In this document: in pieces, positions 32,371-43,723 of the stretch | How positions within the stretch are numbered: position 1 is the first letter of the stretch | How the letters are laid out: each line of letters begins with the position of its first letter | Source of the DNA: Begonia masoniana | Taxonomy: Eukaryota > Streptophyta > Magnoliopsida > Cucurbitales > Begoniaceae | Length of the DNA stretch: 64,000 nt | NCBI GenBank assembly: GCA_022432975.1 | Contig: CM039511.1 | Span: forward strand, 26,713,153 to 26,777,152 | Reading direction: 5' to 3' | Notes under the pieces: model-generated | What the model saw: the letters and a program-made list of their open reading frames with translations, nothing else | Told to the model about the DNA's origin: nothing | The model's database searches: none | Program-made: the position numbers and the translations under genes

Positions 32371-33064
32371 GGAGTAAGTGTTTACCATTGGTTGAATTCT
32401 CTTATAATAACAGTTTTCAAGCAACAATAGGCATGGCGCCTTACGAGGCATTATATGGACGAAAGTGTAGATCTCCGTTATATTAGGATGAAGTTGGGGA
32501 AGCACAATTGATTGGTCCTGATATTGTGCAGCAGACAGTGGAGAAGATTGCTCTTATCCGACAAAGAATCTTAACAGCTCAAAGCCGGTAGAAAAGCTAT
32601 GCAGACAAAAGACGAAGAGAATTAGAATTTGATGTTGGTAATGAAGTTTTCCTTAAAGTGTCACCTTTCAAAGGAGTTGTAAGATTTGGGAAAAGAGGCA
32701 AGTTGAACCCCAGATATATTGGACCTTTCCAAATCGTGAAGAGGATTGGAAAGACAGCATATCAACTTCAGTTACCAGCATCTCTGGAGGGAATTCATAA
32801 TGTGTTTCATGTTTCCATGCTAAAGAAATGTGTTAGAGATCCTTCACAGATGATGGAACAGCAGAGTGTCGAAGTTCTTCCTACTCTTACTTATGAAGAG
32901 AAACCAGTAAAAATCTTAGATTATGCAGTAAAGGTATTACGCAACAAAGAAGTTCCACTGGTAAAAGTCTTATGGCATAACCAGAACATTGAGGAGACAA
33001 CCTAGGAGCGCCAGCAGGACATGATTGACCAATATCCAGAACTATTCAGGTACTGAATTTTGAG
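32371..33064 (+). pseudogene. Integrase C-terminus and chromodomain, copy 2
   Basis: After the nested LTR the sequence reads SFQATIGMAPYEALYGRKC and, through frameshifts, reaches the frame 32658-33005. That frame contains SPFKGVVRFGKRGKL, IGPFQIVKRIGKTAYQL and NVFHVSMLKKCV, followed by the chromodomain TYEEKPVKILDY and VKVLWHNQNIEETT. The expected WE after the last residues is a stop (TAG). A chromodomain at the integrase C-terminus places the element in the chromoviruses, and the sequence style fits Tekay/Del. Confidence 0.85.
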
Positions 33065-33078
33065 GACAAAATTCTTTT

Positions 33079-33090
33079 AAGGAGGGTAGA
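33079..33090 (+). promoter_or_regulatory. Polypurine tract, Tekay copy 2
   Basis: AAGGAGGGTAGA precedes the LTR start TGTAGCATCC. It is preceded by TTTTGAGGACAAAATTC, the same lead-in as at the LARD and element C polypurine tracts. Confidence 0.85.
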
Positions 33091-33617
33091 TTGTAGCATC
33101 CGGTTCCATTGAACCAAAATTTAATTTATTATTAATGATGTACTTTTATAGAAGGGTTGGGGGAGTTATTGATTAGGTTAATAAATGATCAGGCGAGGGC
33201 ATGATGGTAATTAGAATTTTACATAGTGGATAACCTATTTAAGGAAAAGTCCAGTGAGAGTAGCCGCCACTATTCCCTATTTCCCTCTTTCGGTTTTCAG
33301 CTCGAACAGTAGAACTCTCTAGGCAATTCTCTCGCCTGATTCTCCTTCAACCAAGGTAAGCCTTGTTTTCTTGCATTTTAACGATTAGTTTACTGAGAGA
33401 ATACAATGTGAAGATTTCGTGGTTTCTGTGATTAAGGGTGGGTTCAGGTTCTTGGTGATAAATGGGAATGCACGGGTAGCAGAGTTTCAAATCGATTTCC
33501 TCAAACATATTATTGAGTTTTGGTAAGGTTTAGTAAGAGTTGGATTAATGTACTGTCATGACTTTAAGTGAGCGAGCTTCTGGAGTTGTTGTAACCGAGC
33601 ATTTCAAGGAGAGCCAG

Positions 33618-34111
33618 GTAAGTAAAGTATGCATGTGCCTTCGGGCCTACATTACAAAACAGTAGGGTTATGCATCTTGTGAATGATTTTGCATGTCATG
33701 CATCATGTTTTTGAAAGATTACGAAAATGAATTTCCATGTAAGAATGGTAAGGTATGAACTGAATGTGACAGACAAACTATTAAGGGAATTCATCCGCCC
33801 CTTAATCGAGTAGAGGATGTATGACATTGGGAGAATTGATCCCACTCCCAAGGGAACCAAGGGATCAGATCAGCTATTAAGGGAATTCATCCGCCCCTTA
33901 ATCGAGTAGAGGATGTATGACATTGGGAGAATTGATCCCACTCCCAAGCTCCCAAGGGAACCAAGGTATCAGATCAGTTTATGAACGTATGTGTATGCAA
34001 CTGAGATGAAAAAGTAGAAATTGCATGTTTAGGATTTTATGTTTCAGCAATTCATTTCATTACTGCTTTACTTACTTAGCATTAGGCTAATAGATGAGTT
34101 TTGTGATGTAG
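33618..34111 (+). other. Candidate intron inside Tekay LTR (494 nt)
   Basis: The donor is AGCCAG|GTAAGTAAAG and the acceptor is GTTTTGTGATGTAG|GTGTTGAG, preceded by AGCATTAGGCTAATAG. The homologous LTR at 25985 has the same boundaries at 26491 and 26954. Confidence 0.45.
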
Positions 34112-34459
34112 GTGTTGAGAATACTGCAGGTGAATTCCCTGAGTTTACTGACGAATAGACAGGGTTGGAGGAGCACTTCTCTGTCTCGAACTGGTATACT
34201 GATAAGGCAGATTAACTGATGTCTGTTGGTGTGAAAGTTTAGTTGACAGTGTTTCAATTTAAGTATGTTAAATTTTCATTACAGTAGTGATTTCAATGTT
34301 TTGAATACGATTTCGAGATTTTTCCTATTTATAGAATTCTGTTGGGATTTAATGTTGGTACCCACTGGATTTTAGTAATGTAATGGTTTGAAATATTTTT
34401 GAATGGTTTCAGTGAAGTGAGTAAGTTCTTTTCTGTAGGTTGAGTTGTTGCTCTGTTGT

Positions 34460-34935
34460 CTATCGGAAGAAGTCTTCAGTGGAAGCCATCGGATGATATA
34501 GAACGAAATTTGTCATTTAGTGATCGGCGTATGCAGTTTACTCAATCGGAAGGTGTAGGTTTAAGTCTATCGGATGATGTCTCAGTAAACTCATCGGCAG
34601 ATGCGTGCTGTCGTCATCGGAAGATGTAGAGGGCATTTTGTTGTTTAGTCACCGGTGGATGTAGAACAAAGTCGATCGGATGAAGGAAATCATTTGGCTG
34701 ACGTCATCGGAAGATGTAGAAAGTCTTTTGTCGTTTAGTGACCGGTGGATGTCGTGTGTAAATCTACCGGATGATGTAGAAAGTCATTTGTCGTTTAGTG
34801 ACCGGTGGATGTCGTGTGTAAATCTACCGGATGATGTAGAAAGTCTTTTGTCGTTTAGTGACCGGTGGATGTCGGGTGTGAATCTACCGGATGATGTAGA
34901 GAATACTTTGTCGTTTTGCCACCGGATGATGTCTT
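34460..34935 (+). repeat. CGGNNGATG array, including three 60-bp units
   Basis: Between 34722 and 34910 a 60-bp unit with TTTGTCGTTTAGTGACCGG, TGGATGTCGTGTG and TAAATCTACCGGATGATG repeats three times. More divergent units precede it, including TGACGTCATCGGAAGATG near 34698. The copy at 27300-27780 is the same array with indels. Confidence 0.9.
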
Positions 34936-35274
34936 CCATTTTCTGCTTCAGCCCCTTTTGTTGACCTTGTTCAGCGGGCGATGCGTTTGACTTTTGAATC
35001 TTAAGAAGTATTTTCTTTTTTTTACGATTTAAACTTTTATTCCTTCTCGACCGATTAGTCCTTAATTTTCCAACTGATTATTCAAGCATTGTTCATTAGT
35101 TTTATTTAACTCTATTTTTACTCAAATGATTTCCGCTGCAAGTTCTTAAATGTTGAAGTTTTAGAAAATATTAAATTACAACCTTCGAGCAAAATTTCAA
35201 ATTTGAACCAGAGTTTCTGGGTCATGCGCAAGTTTTGTGTAACAAACCAGGTTCTGAAGACTCGGGGTGTTACA

Positions 35275-37342
35275 ACCCGACAATGCCGGCCGCCATGCAA
35301 CGTGCTTCACCGACTGTAAGTATTTCTTTATTTTTACTTTTAGTTAGTTTCTATTTAAGATTAGATTGGTTTGGAGACAGTGAAACAGAGATTGGAGAAT
35401 CTTAGGATGAGAGTAAGTCGAATACCCTAGGAGGAATGTGGGAAAAAGGGTAGGGTCGATCCGAGTTAACATGTAAATGTTAGCCGGGTAGACGTGATAG
35501 TCGTTATGAAAGGTATGAGTTATATCTTAGTGTTAAAAGAATGCGAACATGTTGGGTTGAATGTAAGGTGATATGCATAAACATAACTAACCTAGGTGTT
35601 TGTAGGAATGGTATGCCTATGATTGTTACCTTTAAGGATAATATTAGAATAGATAGACATTCGACCCAAGTTAGCAAACCCTTGGGAGTACTATAAAGTA
35701 TTAGGATAAGATGAACTCGATAGAAGTTTGAACTTGAAAATGAAATTGTTGGGAGACACCTTAGACCGTCGTAATGCCATTACTATGAAATTATGAGGTA
35801 CGTGAGTGGTTAAGTGTGAGAGTACGTGATTAGAAGGATTAGAAATTTAGATGCCTTGATTGAGTAGAGTCTCTTGAATTAAGATGATGTTTTGGGATGT
35901 AGACTAAGGTACGCAATGTTGGGATGTATGGTGAATCAGTGAGAATAAGTAGGATATTGGGAGTAAGGGTGTTAAGTTAGCTACAACAAGTTTAAGTTGT
36001 TGGATGACTTGTGGTAAAGAAATTTAGGATAATATCGAGAAACCGAGTTGGAAAAGTAAAAGAGAGTAGATTAATTATAAATTTTTGGAATGAATCTGGA
36101 GGAAAGTTAAATATTTGTCTAAAGGTGGAGGAAAATTAAGTATGTGTATAAAGGTAGAAAGCCTTGGAAAAGAAAATAGCAATAGTATTAGATAGAAAGA
36201 TTTAAGATTTAGATCATACCTGTTGAGGGGAATACAATCTAAAGAGATATAAAAGTTGTTGAATGAGAATAATGAGAATTCGTCGAAAAACTTTAGCATG
36301 CCTTATGGATAAAGTTTAAGTTAGAAAGTTTCGAGGGTTCGACTCGTATGTAACGAAGTCGAAACTGCTGATGTCGTAAATAGATTAGGCTAGAGTTGAT
36401 AAGCTTAAGAGTTGGCGAACTTAAGCGTGAGATGTGAATATGAACTCGAGTATTAGTAGAGGTTGGGAGATGTAAGCTAGAAGAACGATGAGATTAAATT
36501 CTAGATTCGGGACGGACATATGAGAGAGATTAGTTAACTAAGAGAGAGAGTTAGAATAAGAGAGTTAGCCCTCATATGAAGTTGAAGAACTTAGAGGATA
36601 TTGAGAATTAAATTGTAAAAGTTTGAAAGGATAGGTGAGGAGTGATTAAGTTAAAGTTAATAAAATGTGTAAGAATACATAGTTATGAAAGTTAGACTAA
36701 GTTATACGTTTGAACTATGTTAGTAGGTGAAGAGTGATGTAAGTGAGAAGAGTGAGGTAAGTGAGGAGATTAGTATATTTTAATGGAAGGTTAGATAAAA
36801 GGGTTAGCCATTGATTATTTAGAGATCCGTGTGAAACTGCGGTATTTAGAGAATATCAGATAGAAGGAAAGAAAGTTTACACAGAAAGTTTACAACTAAA
36901 TTTAGGAGTAAGGATAATTCAGGAAGGCTATGAATCTAGGGAAGTTTCAATTTTGAAATTAATGAGGTTGAAGTTGAAGTCAAAGTGGGTATAGATCATT
37001 TAAGGTATTTGGGTGATGAGTGTTGAGTGTAAAGTTGGGAACAAGTTTATTTAGACCTAAGAATTTGAGTGTTTGGTAATGACTGAAATTAGGAGTTAGA
37101 CAAATTGAGTATAGTGAATGTAAGAGATGAGAGTTTTGAGAAATAGTGATAGGTTTAAGAGATGAGAGCTTTGAGTTATGAGGGTTGTGTTGGAATAACT
37201 CATGAAATGTCATGCTCGTTCGAGGTATAAATTGTCTTGATTGGCTGATATAAGTAAGTGTGAGAGATAGAAGTGATCAGTTAGGAGTGAGATGGTAGAG
37301 TAGAAAGAAAGTTAAACTTATGGATTTAGGGCAAGACGTTTA
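35275..37342 (+). other. LARD internal region, left part, non-coding
   Basis: It opens ACCCGACAATGCC..CCGACT|GTAAGT, which resembles the leader downstream of the primer-binding site in element D (62690-62722). The rest is purine-rich with many short frames but no recognisable gag, pol or host domain. I see nothing else in it. Confidence 0.6.
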
Positions 37343-38793
37343 TGTAACGCCCCGAGTCTTCCAGACCCGGTTTCAGCTACCCAAATCATTGAACTGAACT
37401 AAGAGAAATTACGGAAAAATTTTAAACTTTCTCTCAGTGATGATAATTCTATCTTTAATCCTTGACTGTACAGCGGAAAACTCAATAAGTAGACAACGTT
37501 TATAATTAGACAAAACGTTAAGACATTTAGTCGAAGGGAATTGGGAACTCAAGGACATCTACCGATCATAAAACGACAAGACTTAATATCGGCTTCTACC
37601 GATTGACACATGCACTATAACACCCGAGTTTTTGGATTTTCGGGTTTACTGATTTCTTGGGTATTTTCGTAATTAAGTGATTTAAACCCGTTTTGCAAGC
37701 GGGAAGTTTTATTAGAGCCCTAGGGATTAATGAGAATTTTTAGAAGAATAAGTAAAATTTTAGAAATTCAAATAGATAAGTAACACTAGAGTTTCCATTT
37801 TTAGCCCTATAGCGTTTCAATTCGTAAAATTAGTAAATTAAGTTCGTTTTGCGAACGGAGAGTTTTGTTAGAACCCTAGAAATAAGTTGGAATATTTGGA
37901 GAGATAAGAAATTTCAGAGAAGCCAAATCGATAGGGTAAATAATGAGTTAAGTAGAAAGTTAATGGGAAGGGCATTTAAGTAAATTGTCAAGCCAAGTTT
38001 TAATAAAAACAAATATCCCCCTTTTCTTCATTTCTCCTCCCACTTAAACACCATTTTCTCTCCTCCCTCCCTGCGATCTCTTTCCTCTCGGCCAAGCTCT
38101 CTCACGCCGACGATTCAACGAAGTTCCTCCTCCGTTTTCTTTCGACAATTCAACCCTCTAGGTAAGACTCTAGCATATTATGGGTTTAGTTGTTGATTTA
38201 GGGTTGTTATTCGTTGGGTTTTATCCGATTTAGGGTTGTATAATTTTAGGTTTTTGGTTGGAAATCGTTAGTTTTGATGTGTTGATAATTATTGGTAATA
38301 TATTGATGATTTTTGATGATTTTAGATTTAGAATGGATTTAAGGTTGGATTTTTGGTGTTTGGAAATAACGTTTTAATGTATATTGGAAATCGAGATTTC
38401 TAGGCTTGATCGCTAAGTGTGGTTTGAAATTTAGCTATGGCATATTAAAGTAGATGTGATGCGTGACGTATAGGGGTTTGAATGGTTGTGATCGGATGTC
38501 AGATTAGGGAGGATTTTGGGTTTGAAAATGTGCACGTGAAGCGTTTGATTAAATGTCTGAATGAATAGTTGGATAGTTTTGTATTAAAATTATGAGGATT
38601 TGAGCTCCGGATTAGTTATGGACGTGAGAATCATGCATTGACGTATTGGTAGTGAGTTAATTACGCTTGAGATATTGTTATGAAAATGAGAGTTTAGTTA
38701 AGCTGAGCGAGTGCTAATGTGACGTTCATTATGTTAGGTTTTTCAGGTTCCACAATAAGAGTTCGGATCTAGATAATTTGCTAAGGACGCCAG

Positions 38794-39351
38794 GTAAGTA
38801 GTGTATGTTTATGTGTTGTCCTTTTGGCCTACATCACAGGACGTTAGGATTTGTTTGCATGTTTTATGTATGTTTAGCCTATGCATCATGTTTTAGAAAA
38901 GTACGAAAATGTTATAGCATATGTTTTCACGATTTGAATGTAGAAACTACAACGATGTAAAACAAAAATGTAAAGTGTCTGAGGGAAGCGGTTCACCCTT
39001 CAAATGGAAATTAGTGGAACGTCCAGAAAATGTATGATGTCTGAGGGAAGTGGTTCACCCTTCAGATGGAAATTGTGGAACGTCCAGAAAATGTATGATG
39101 CCCGAAGGAAGTGGTTCAACCTTCGGATGAAGTTGTGGAACGTCTAGAGATGGAGAAACTAATCCGCCCTCCATTGGTAGAGGATTACACGAATGAATGA
39201 TGGAAACGAAATGAATATGTAGGATGAAATGAAATGAAACGTTTATGTACGATGAAACGATAGAAACTGCATATGATAAGTTAAATGTTTTAAATTCATA
39301 TTGTCACTACTTGCTAAGCATTAGGCTTATAGTTTGAGTTCTGTGATGTAG
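38794..39351 (+). other. Candidate intron inside LTR (558 nt)
   Basis: The donor is GCCAG|GTAAGTAGTG and the acceptor is GTTCTGTGATGTAG|GTAAAGAAG. CTAAGCATTAGGCTTATAG precedes the acceptor. Confidence 0.45.
38973..39160 (+). repeat. Three tandem ~55-bp repeats
   Basis: Units contain GAGGGAAG.GGTTCACCCTTC, TGGAACGTC and AGAAAATGTATGATG, and within each unit GAAGTGGTTCACCCTTC has a weak inverted symmetry. They lie inside the candidate intron. Confidence 0.85.
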
Positions 39352-40009
39352 GTAAAGAAGAACAGGTACAGGTGAGTTTCACGAGCATGCTAGGATTGTG
39401 GTTGGAGGAGTACGAGCATGGCGGCAACCCGGCAACATTGTTAGGGCGATTCCGACCAGTGGTTGGTATGAGTTAGGAGTCTATTTTGTTTGGGAATGAT
39501 TAGGAAGTTTTGTGTATGTGTATAGAAACGTGATGGATGAAAGTATGAAAATGTTACGTATGTGGATCGAAGGATTTTTATAGAAAAACGTATGAAAGTA
39601 GAGTTTTGAGGTGTATGAAGTGGTAGTAGAATGTCTAAAATGTGAAGTCTTTATTTTGGAGAATATACTGGATTGTTTGGATGTTTTTAAAATTTGTAAG
39701 GATACGATCGGTTTTTAGAGCGATCCATGCAGTTTGTTTTCATGGATTTTGAACAAGTGTTCGGGTAAGTTTTTTTGTCGGGATTTTTACGGGTTTTGAA
39801 GGATTTTGTGCTTAATGTGGTCGGGAATGTTTATGGAAAGTTTAGGGTGAAGGGTAGGCGATTGGAAGTGAAAAATATGGCTATGTATGAAAAAGGAGGC
39901 AAGAAGGGCGCTGGTGGGCGTGCTGGCCAGGCGCTGATGCGTGCTGGCCGGGCGCGGCGTGCGCGGGCGTGCGGTGTGCGTGCGCGGCAGGCGCGCCTAG
40001 GAGTTGCCC

Positions 40010-40115
40010 ATACGATCGATCGTGCCCCCGGTGCGATTGATCGTGGTCTTGGGTTGTTTTTAGTCAGGAAACCCGAGCCGGCCCGATCGATTGGGCTTGG
40101 GCGCGATCGATCGTG
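40010..40115. repeat. GATCGAT(C/T)G palindromes in LTR tail
   Basis: ACGATCGATCGT, GCGATTGATCGT, CCCGATCGATTGGG and CGCGATCGATCGTG recur within a GC-rich tail. The position is equivalent to the hairpin array 3901-4066 and the pair at 17609-17642. Confidence 0.75.
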
Positions 40116-40504
40116 ATTAGTAAGTGCATTTTTTTTAATTTCGACCTTTTAAATCAGGTTTCGACCCGACCCTTTTACGATACTTTTTAAACATATCTTC
40201 GAGCAATCCCCATGTATTTTAAAAGAATTTTAAGGGCCCGAAAACCAAGTCGACGTTTTCCGAAAAAGTATTTTTACCTCATTTGAACATTTTAAGGTTG
40301 ACGACTCTTATGCCCGTCATGTTTAAGTTAACGTTATTCTACTCGGGGTCGATCGAGGCAGGTCATTTGTTATGTCCCTTTTATCGTAGTATGACAAGTA
40401 AAAAGAAAAATTTTACGTGAAAATACGAGGGCTTAGGTCAAAGTTATGTCAATGTAAAGTCAAGTCCTGTGACGGCCCTACGGGGTTGGGGTCGTTACAT
40501 GCAC

Positions 40505-40860
40505 ATCACGTGACTCATTAAATTTCATTCCGATCACAAAACGACAAGACTTAATACATACTCATACCGATAATGGAAACCTACATCTTCCGATTGACAC
40601 ATGCACAGCACGTGACTCATTAAACTTCATTCCGATCACAAAACGACAAGACTTAATACATACTCATACCGATAATGGAAACCTACATCTACCTATTGGC
40701 ACATGCACAGCACATGACTCTTTAAACTTCATTCCGATAGAAGACATGATCCGATGGAAGACTTCATCCGATGGAAGACTTCATCCGATGGAAGACTTCA
40801 TCCGATGGGAGACTTCATTAGATGGAAGACTTCATGCGATGGAAGACTTCATCCAATAGA
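40505..40860 (-). repeat. ~102-bp repeats followed by 17-bp CCGATGGAAGACTTCAT array
   Basis: CATTCCGATCACAAAACG repeats with a spacing of about 102 bp (40526, 40628, partly 40731). It is followed by about seven 17-bp CCGATGGAAGACTTCAT units to 40860. In the sense (minus) direction these are CGGATGAAG and TTGTCGTTTTGTGATCGG, the same vocabulary as the arrays of other LTR families. The part at 37560-37610 is the other half of this array, separated by the nested LTR. Confidence 0.88.
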
Positions 40861-41214
40861 CAGGAAACTCTCAGACTTTCACAAACTTCAACATGACTGA
40901 ATAAACTAACGCACAGTTGGACCATAATCTCATCTAGAATACGTTTAGCGAGAGACTCTAACAAAATAGATCATACTATCATTTCACGATTCTTCTCAAA
41001 CTCAGAAGTTAGTCAGTCAAGTTCCAGTATCCATTGTTTTAATGAAAACATCCTACATTGACCTCAGTATTCATAACCTTACTAACATGATAAAAGTAGT
41101 AACCAGGGGTTAAAATCGCCTTTCCAGCCACCAATCTGTCACCCTGAGCACCTTCCAGCGACCAGCCTTAATCATCCTCATTAGACTTGAAATCCTCACC
41201 TGGTAGTTCTTCAC

Positions 41215-41766
41215 CTACATCATAAGGTTTAAACTATAAGCCTAATGCTTAGTAAGGAGTGCAATGCTAACATGTATGCATGAATGCACAAACTAAAGAA
41301 AACACATGGTCATGATCTTTTCGTGTTCTTGTTCATCGTTTTCATCATATGGATTAAGGGAGGATTTGTGCCGAAAAGGGGGTTGACAGTGAGAGTGTAC
41401 ATAGTCCCTTGCGGGTCGTATTCATGGTCCTTATTTTGGACAGTGACATACGCCAAACCACCTCCCAATCCTCTCTTAATCATTGTTGCATAAGTTTCAT
41501 GTTCATATCTTGTTCATGGAAGAAATCATGCACTTAAAACATTTTCATATGCTTGAGAAATAATCATGATGCATGAGCATGAGTAAATCTTAGTTACATC
41601 AGACTACTGAACAACCATTCATTCATCAAAGGATCATAACCTCAACTTGAGTATCTTACCCAAACAGACAATAGCACAGATAACCTTTAAACATTATAGA
41701 CAACTTCTACCTAGTACCCTTGCGATGTAGGGCCTTAATGGCTAGGAATCTTACTCACTCACTTAC
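41215..41766 (-). other. Candidate intron inside LTR 37343-42436 (552 nt)
   Basis: On the minus strand the donor is AACCAG|GTAAGTGAG and the acceptor is CTTATGATGTAG|GTGAAG. The hairpin box GCC-ATTAA-GGC followed by CCTACATCGC is near 41727. Confidence 0.45.
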
Positions 41767-42441
41767 CTGGTTTCCTTAGCAACTTGAGCACTTCTCTTCA
41801 AACTTCTTCACCTAAAAACATTTCACATTACAGTGTTAAATCCAAATCCTAACTAAAAGTCATCCTAGTATCTAAATATTTCTAAATCTTCCTAGTCAAG
41901 CGCCTAGTGCGTACAGGCTAAACTTCTAGAACCTAAATAACTAGATTAAGTCTAACAACTAAACACGGTCTGCTATTTTAATGTCTAGAATCGAATCGAA
42001 ATGCCATTACTAAACACAGATCATGATTGTCACAATGTTAGTGAAGATTCTGAAAACCTGAAGTTCTAGCTGAAAACAGAGTTCTAAGTAACTACAATGT
42101 CTAAGTCTTACCTAGAGCGTGGATTGTTGAAATGGAGGCTGAGGAACTGGTCGCCGGCGAAGAAAATAGCTGGCAGAGAGAGAGAGCTCTGGAGGGAAGG
42201 GAATCGCCGAGAGAGGAAATGTCGGCTACAGTGAGGTTTTAATGAGGTTCAAGAATTCCATAACCTATTTATACAAATTAAAATTCACATTAATTACAAA
42301 CTTGCCACTCAACATAGTTTCACTCAACTTATAATAAATAAGTCTTGGCATTAAATTTAAAATCATAAAGGTCAATAAAAGGGTGACAATTAAAATGGTT
42401 AAGAAAATCACCTGACCAAAATTGTCGGGTGTTACAGTTTA

Positions 42442-43448
42442 TGTACTGAGTTCTTAGTGTTACGGTATTAAATTGAAAAAGTTTGAAAGTATAGGTGATA
42501 ATTGAAGTTAATGGAAGTATAAATACTCAAGCTATAGGGAGCAAAGTTAGGAAAATGAAAACTTTGGGAGATGTAGAAAAGTGTAGTGAAGTCAATAATT
42601 GTAGGGATTATTGAGCGTTGTGGTGTATAGTTTGGGGTGTATAGTTTAGAATGACCCAATTTAGAATCGTAGAGAGTTGCCAATTTGGAGTGAATGAAGA
42701 CTCAGTTAGTACTTTGAGTGTATAGTGAATTAATTTAGGTAGTGAGAATTCGGAATATGCGAATGAGGAATAGGGTAAGATGCGATAGTAAGATCGAAGG
42801 AATTTGAAATCTAGAACTAAAGGTAAGAAGTTTACTCCGTAGGTTCTAGTGTTACGCTATTGAGATGTCTTTAGAGGTTTGAGATTGTTTGATGGATGCA
42901 TGTTTGAAATTAGAAAAGGAAGTGACTAGGTGAACTTAGTTAGAAAGATTTAGGGCTGTGGATTACACGATAGGTATTTCAGCCAAACAATGTTCACTAA
43001 TAGGATTTAAGTTGAGAGTCTTCAAGGGGTTGAAAACAATGGGTATTAAGGATATGTTGTACACCATTTAGAGCATTGTGTGAAGAGTTAGGAACGAGTT
43101 AGTCCTGATCTAAGAATTTATAGAGGTTAGTAAAACTTGAGGTAAGAATTGTACTCATTAGTATCTTAGGATTACTCGATTGTGGTAGCATAGAGAATCG
43201 TAGTGGTTTGTGCGTGTTTAGTAGACATAGAAGTAGAAAAAGATGAACTTAGCTAGAGAAAAAGATCGAGTTAAAAATTCAGTTAGAAGGGTTTTAGGGT
43301 ATGAATTAGATTATGATTATAGTTAGTGAACGGGTGAGTATTCGAGTTAGAGCGTAACCAATAGATGAGTAAGGGTATTGGGTAGGTGAGATAAGATGAG
43401 TACATTGAGAAATAACAAGGCCACAAATTTTGAGGACAAAATTTTTGT
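42442..43448 (+). other. LARD internal region, right part, non-coding
   Basis: Purine-rich sequence with no recognisable coding domain, ending TTTTGAGGACAAAATTTTTGT before the polypurine tract. Confidence 0.6.
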
Positions 43449-43461
43449 AAGGAGGGTGGAT
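43449..43461 (+). promoter_or_regulatory. LARD polypurine tract
   Basis: AAGGAGGGTGGAT precedes the LTR start TGTAACACCTGGG. Confidence 0.85.
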
Positions 43462-43667
43462 TGTAACACCTGGGATTTTTAAAGGAAAAATTGGAGAGAA
43501 AATAAAAGAATAATAAAATAGGTTTTTTTAATTAATTTAAAAGAAAAGTGAATGGTTTCTCAATTTAGGTTCGGGTTTTCCCAATTAAATTAATCCGGGG
43601 GTTATAATTAAGAACGAGATTTAACTGGAATTTTTGGAAGGGCAGAATAGGTAATGTTAGTTTTATT

Positions 43668-43671
43668 AATG

Positions 43672-43722
<51 letters not shown>
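43668..43722. repeat. ATT microsatellite in LARD 3' LTR
   Basis: About 17 uninterrupted TTA units, clearly longer than in the 5' LTR. Confidence 0.95.

Positions 43723-43723
<1 letters not shown>

Larger units (their letters stand above)
33092..35274 (+). repeat. Tekay 3' LTR (2183 bp)
   Basis: It runs TGTAGCATCC to CTCGGGGTGTTACA. In order it holds TATTTAAGG (33237-33245, possible TATA), the leader CTTTCGGTTTTCAGC, GGTAAG, the hairpin box GCC-TTCG-GGC-CTACATTAC near 33640, two leader repeats, the GATGTAGGTG box and the 60-bp array. Right flank ACCCGACAATG is LARD leader sequence; the matching left flank is lost. Confidence 0.9.
37616..40499 (+). mobile_element. Solo LTR (2884 bp), TSD TGCAC
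   Basis: It runs TATAACACCCGAG (start changed from TG) to GGGGTCGTTACA, with TGCAC at 37611-37615 and 40500-40504. It contains a leader intron candidate, three ~55-bp repeats and GATCGATC palindromes. Confidence 0.92.
37343..42436 (-). mobile_element. Solo LTR of the element D family, TSD GTTTA, split by another LTR
   Basis: It runs TGTAACGCCCCG to GTCGGGTGTTACA, with GTTTA at 37338-37342 and 42437-42441. Without the nested LTR it is about 2.2 kb. The reverse complement begins TGTAACACCCGACAATTTTG, matching the 5' LTR at 60116, and shares the GACAGTGAGAGTGTACATAG stretch. A TATA-like TATAAATAGG (minus) lies at about 42264-42273. Confidence 0.9.

Noticed and set aside
35330..37342. Decayed gag-pol in the LARD interior
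   Set aside because: I looked for zinc-knuckle, protease, reverse transcriptase and integrase motifs on both strands and found none.
39775..40116. 113-residue Arg/Ala-rich frame
   Set aside because: It lies in the GC-rich palindromic tail of a solo LTR; composition explains it.
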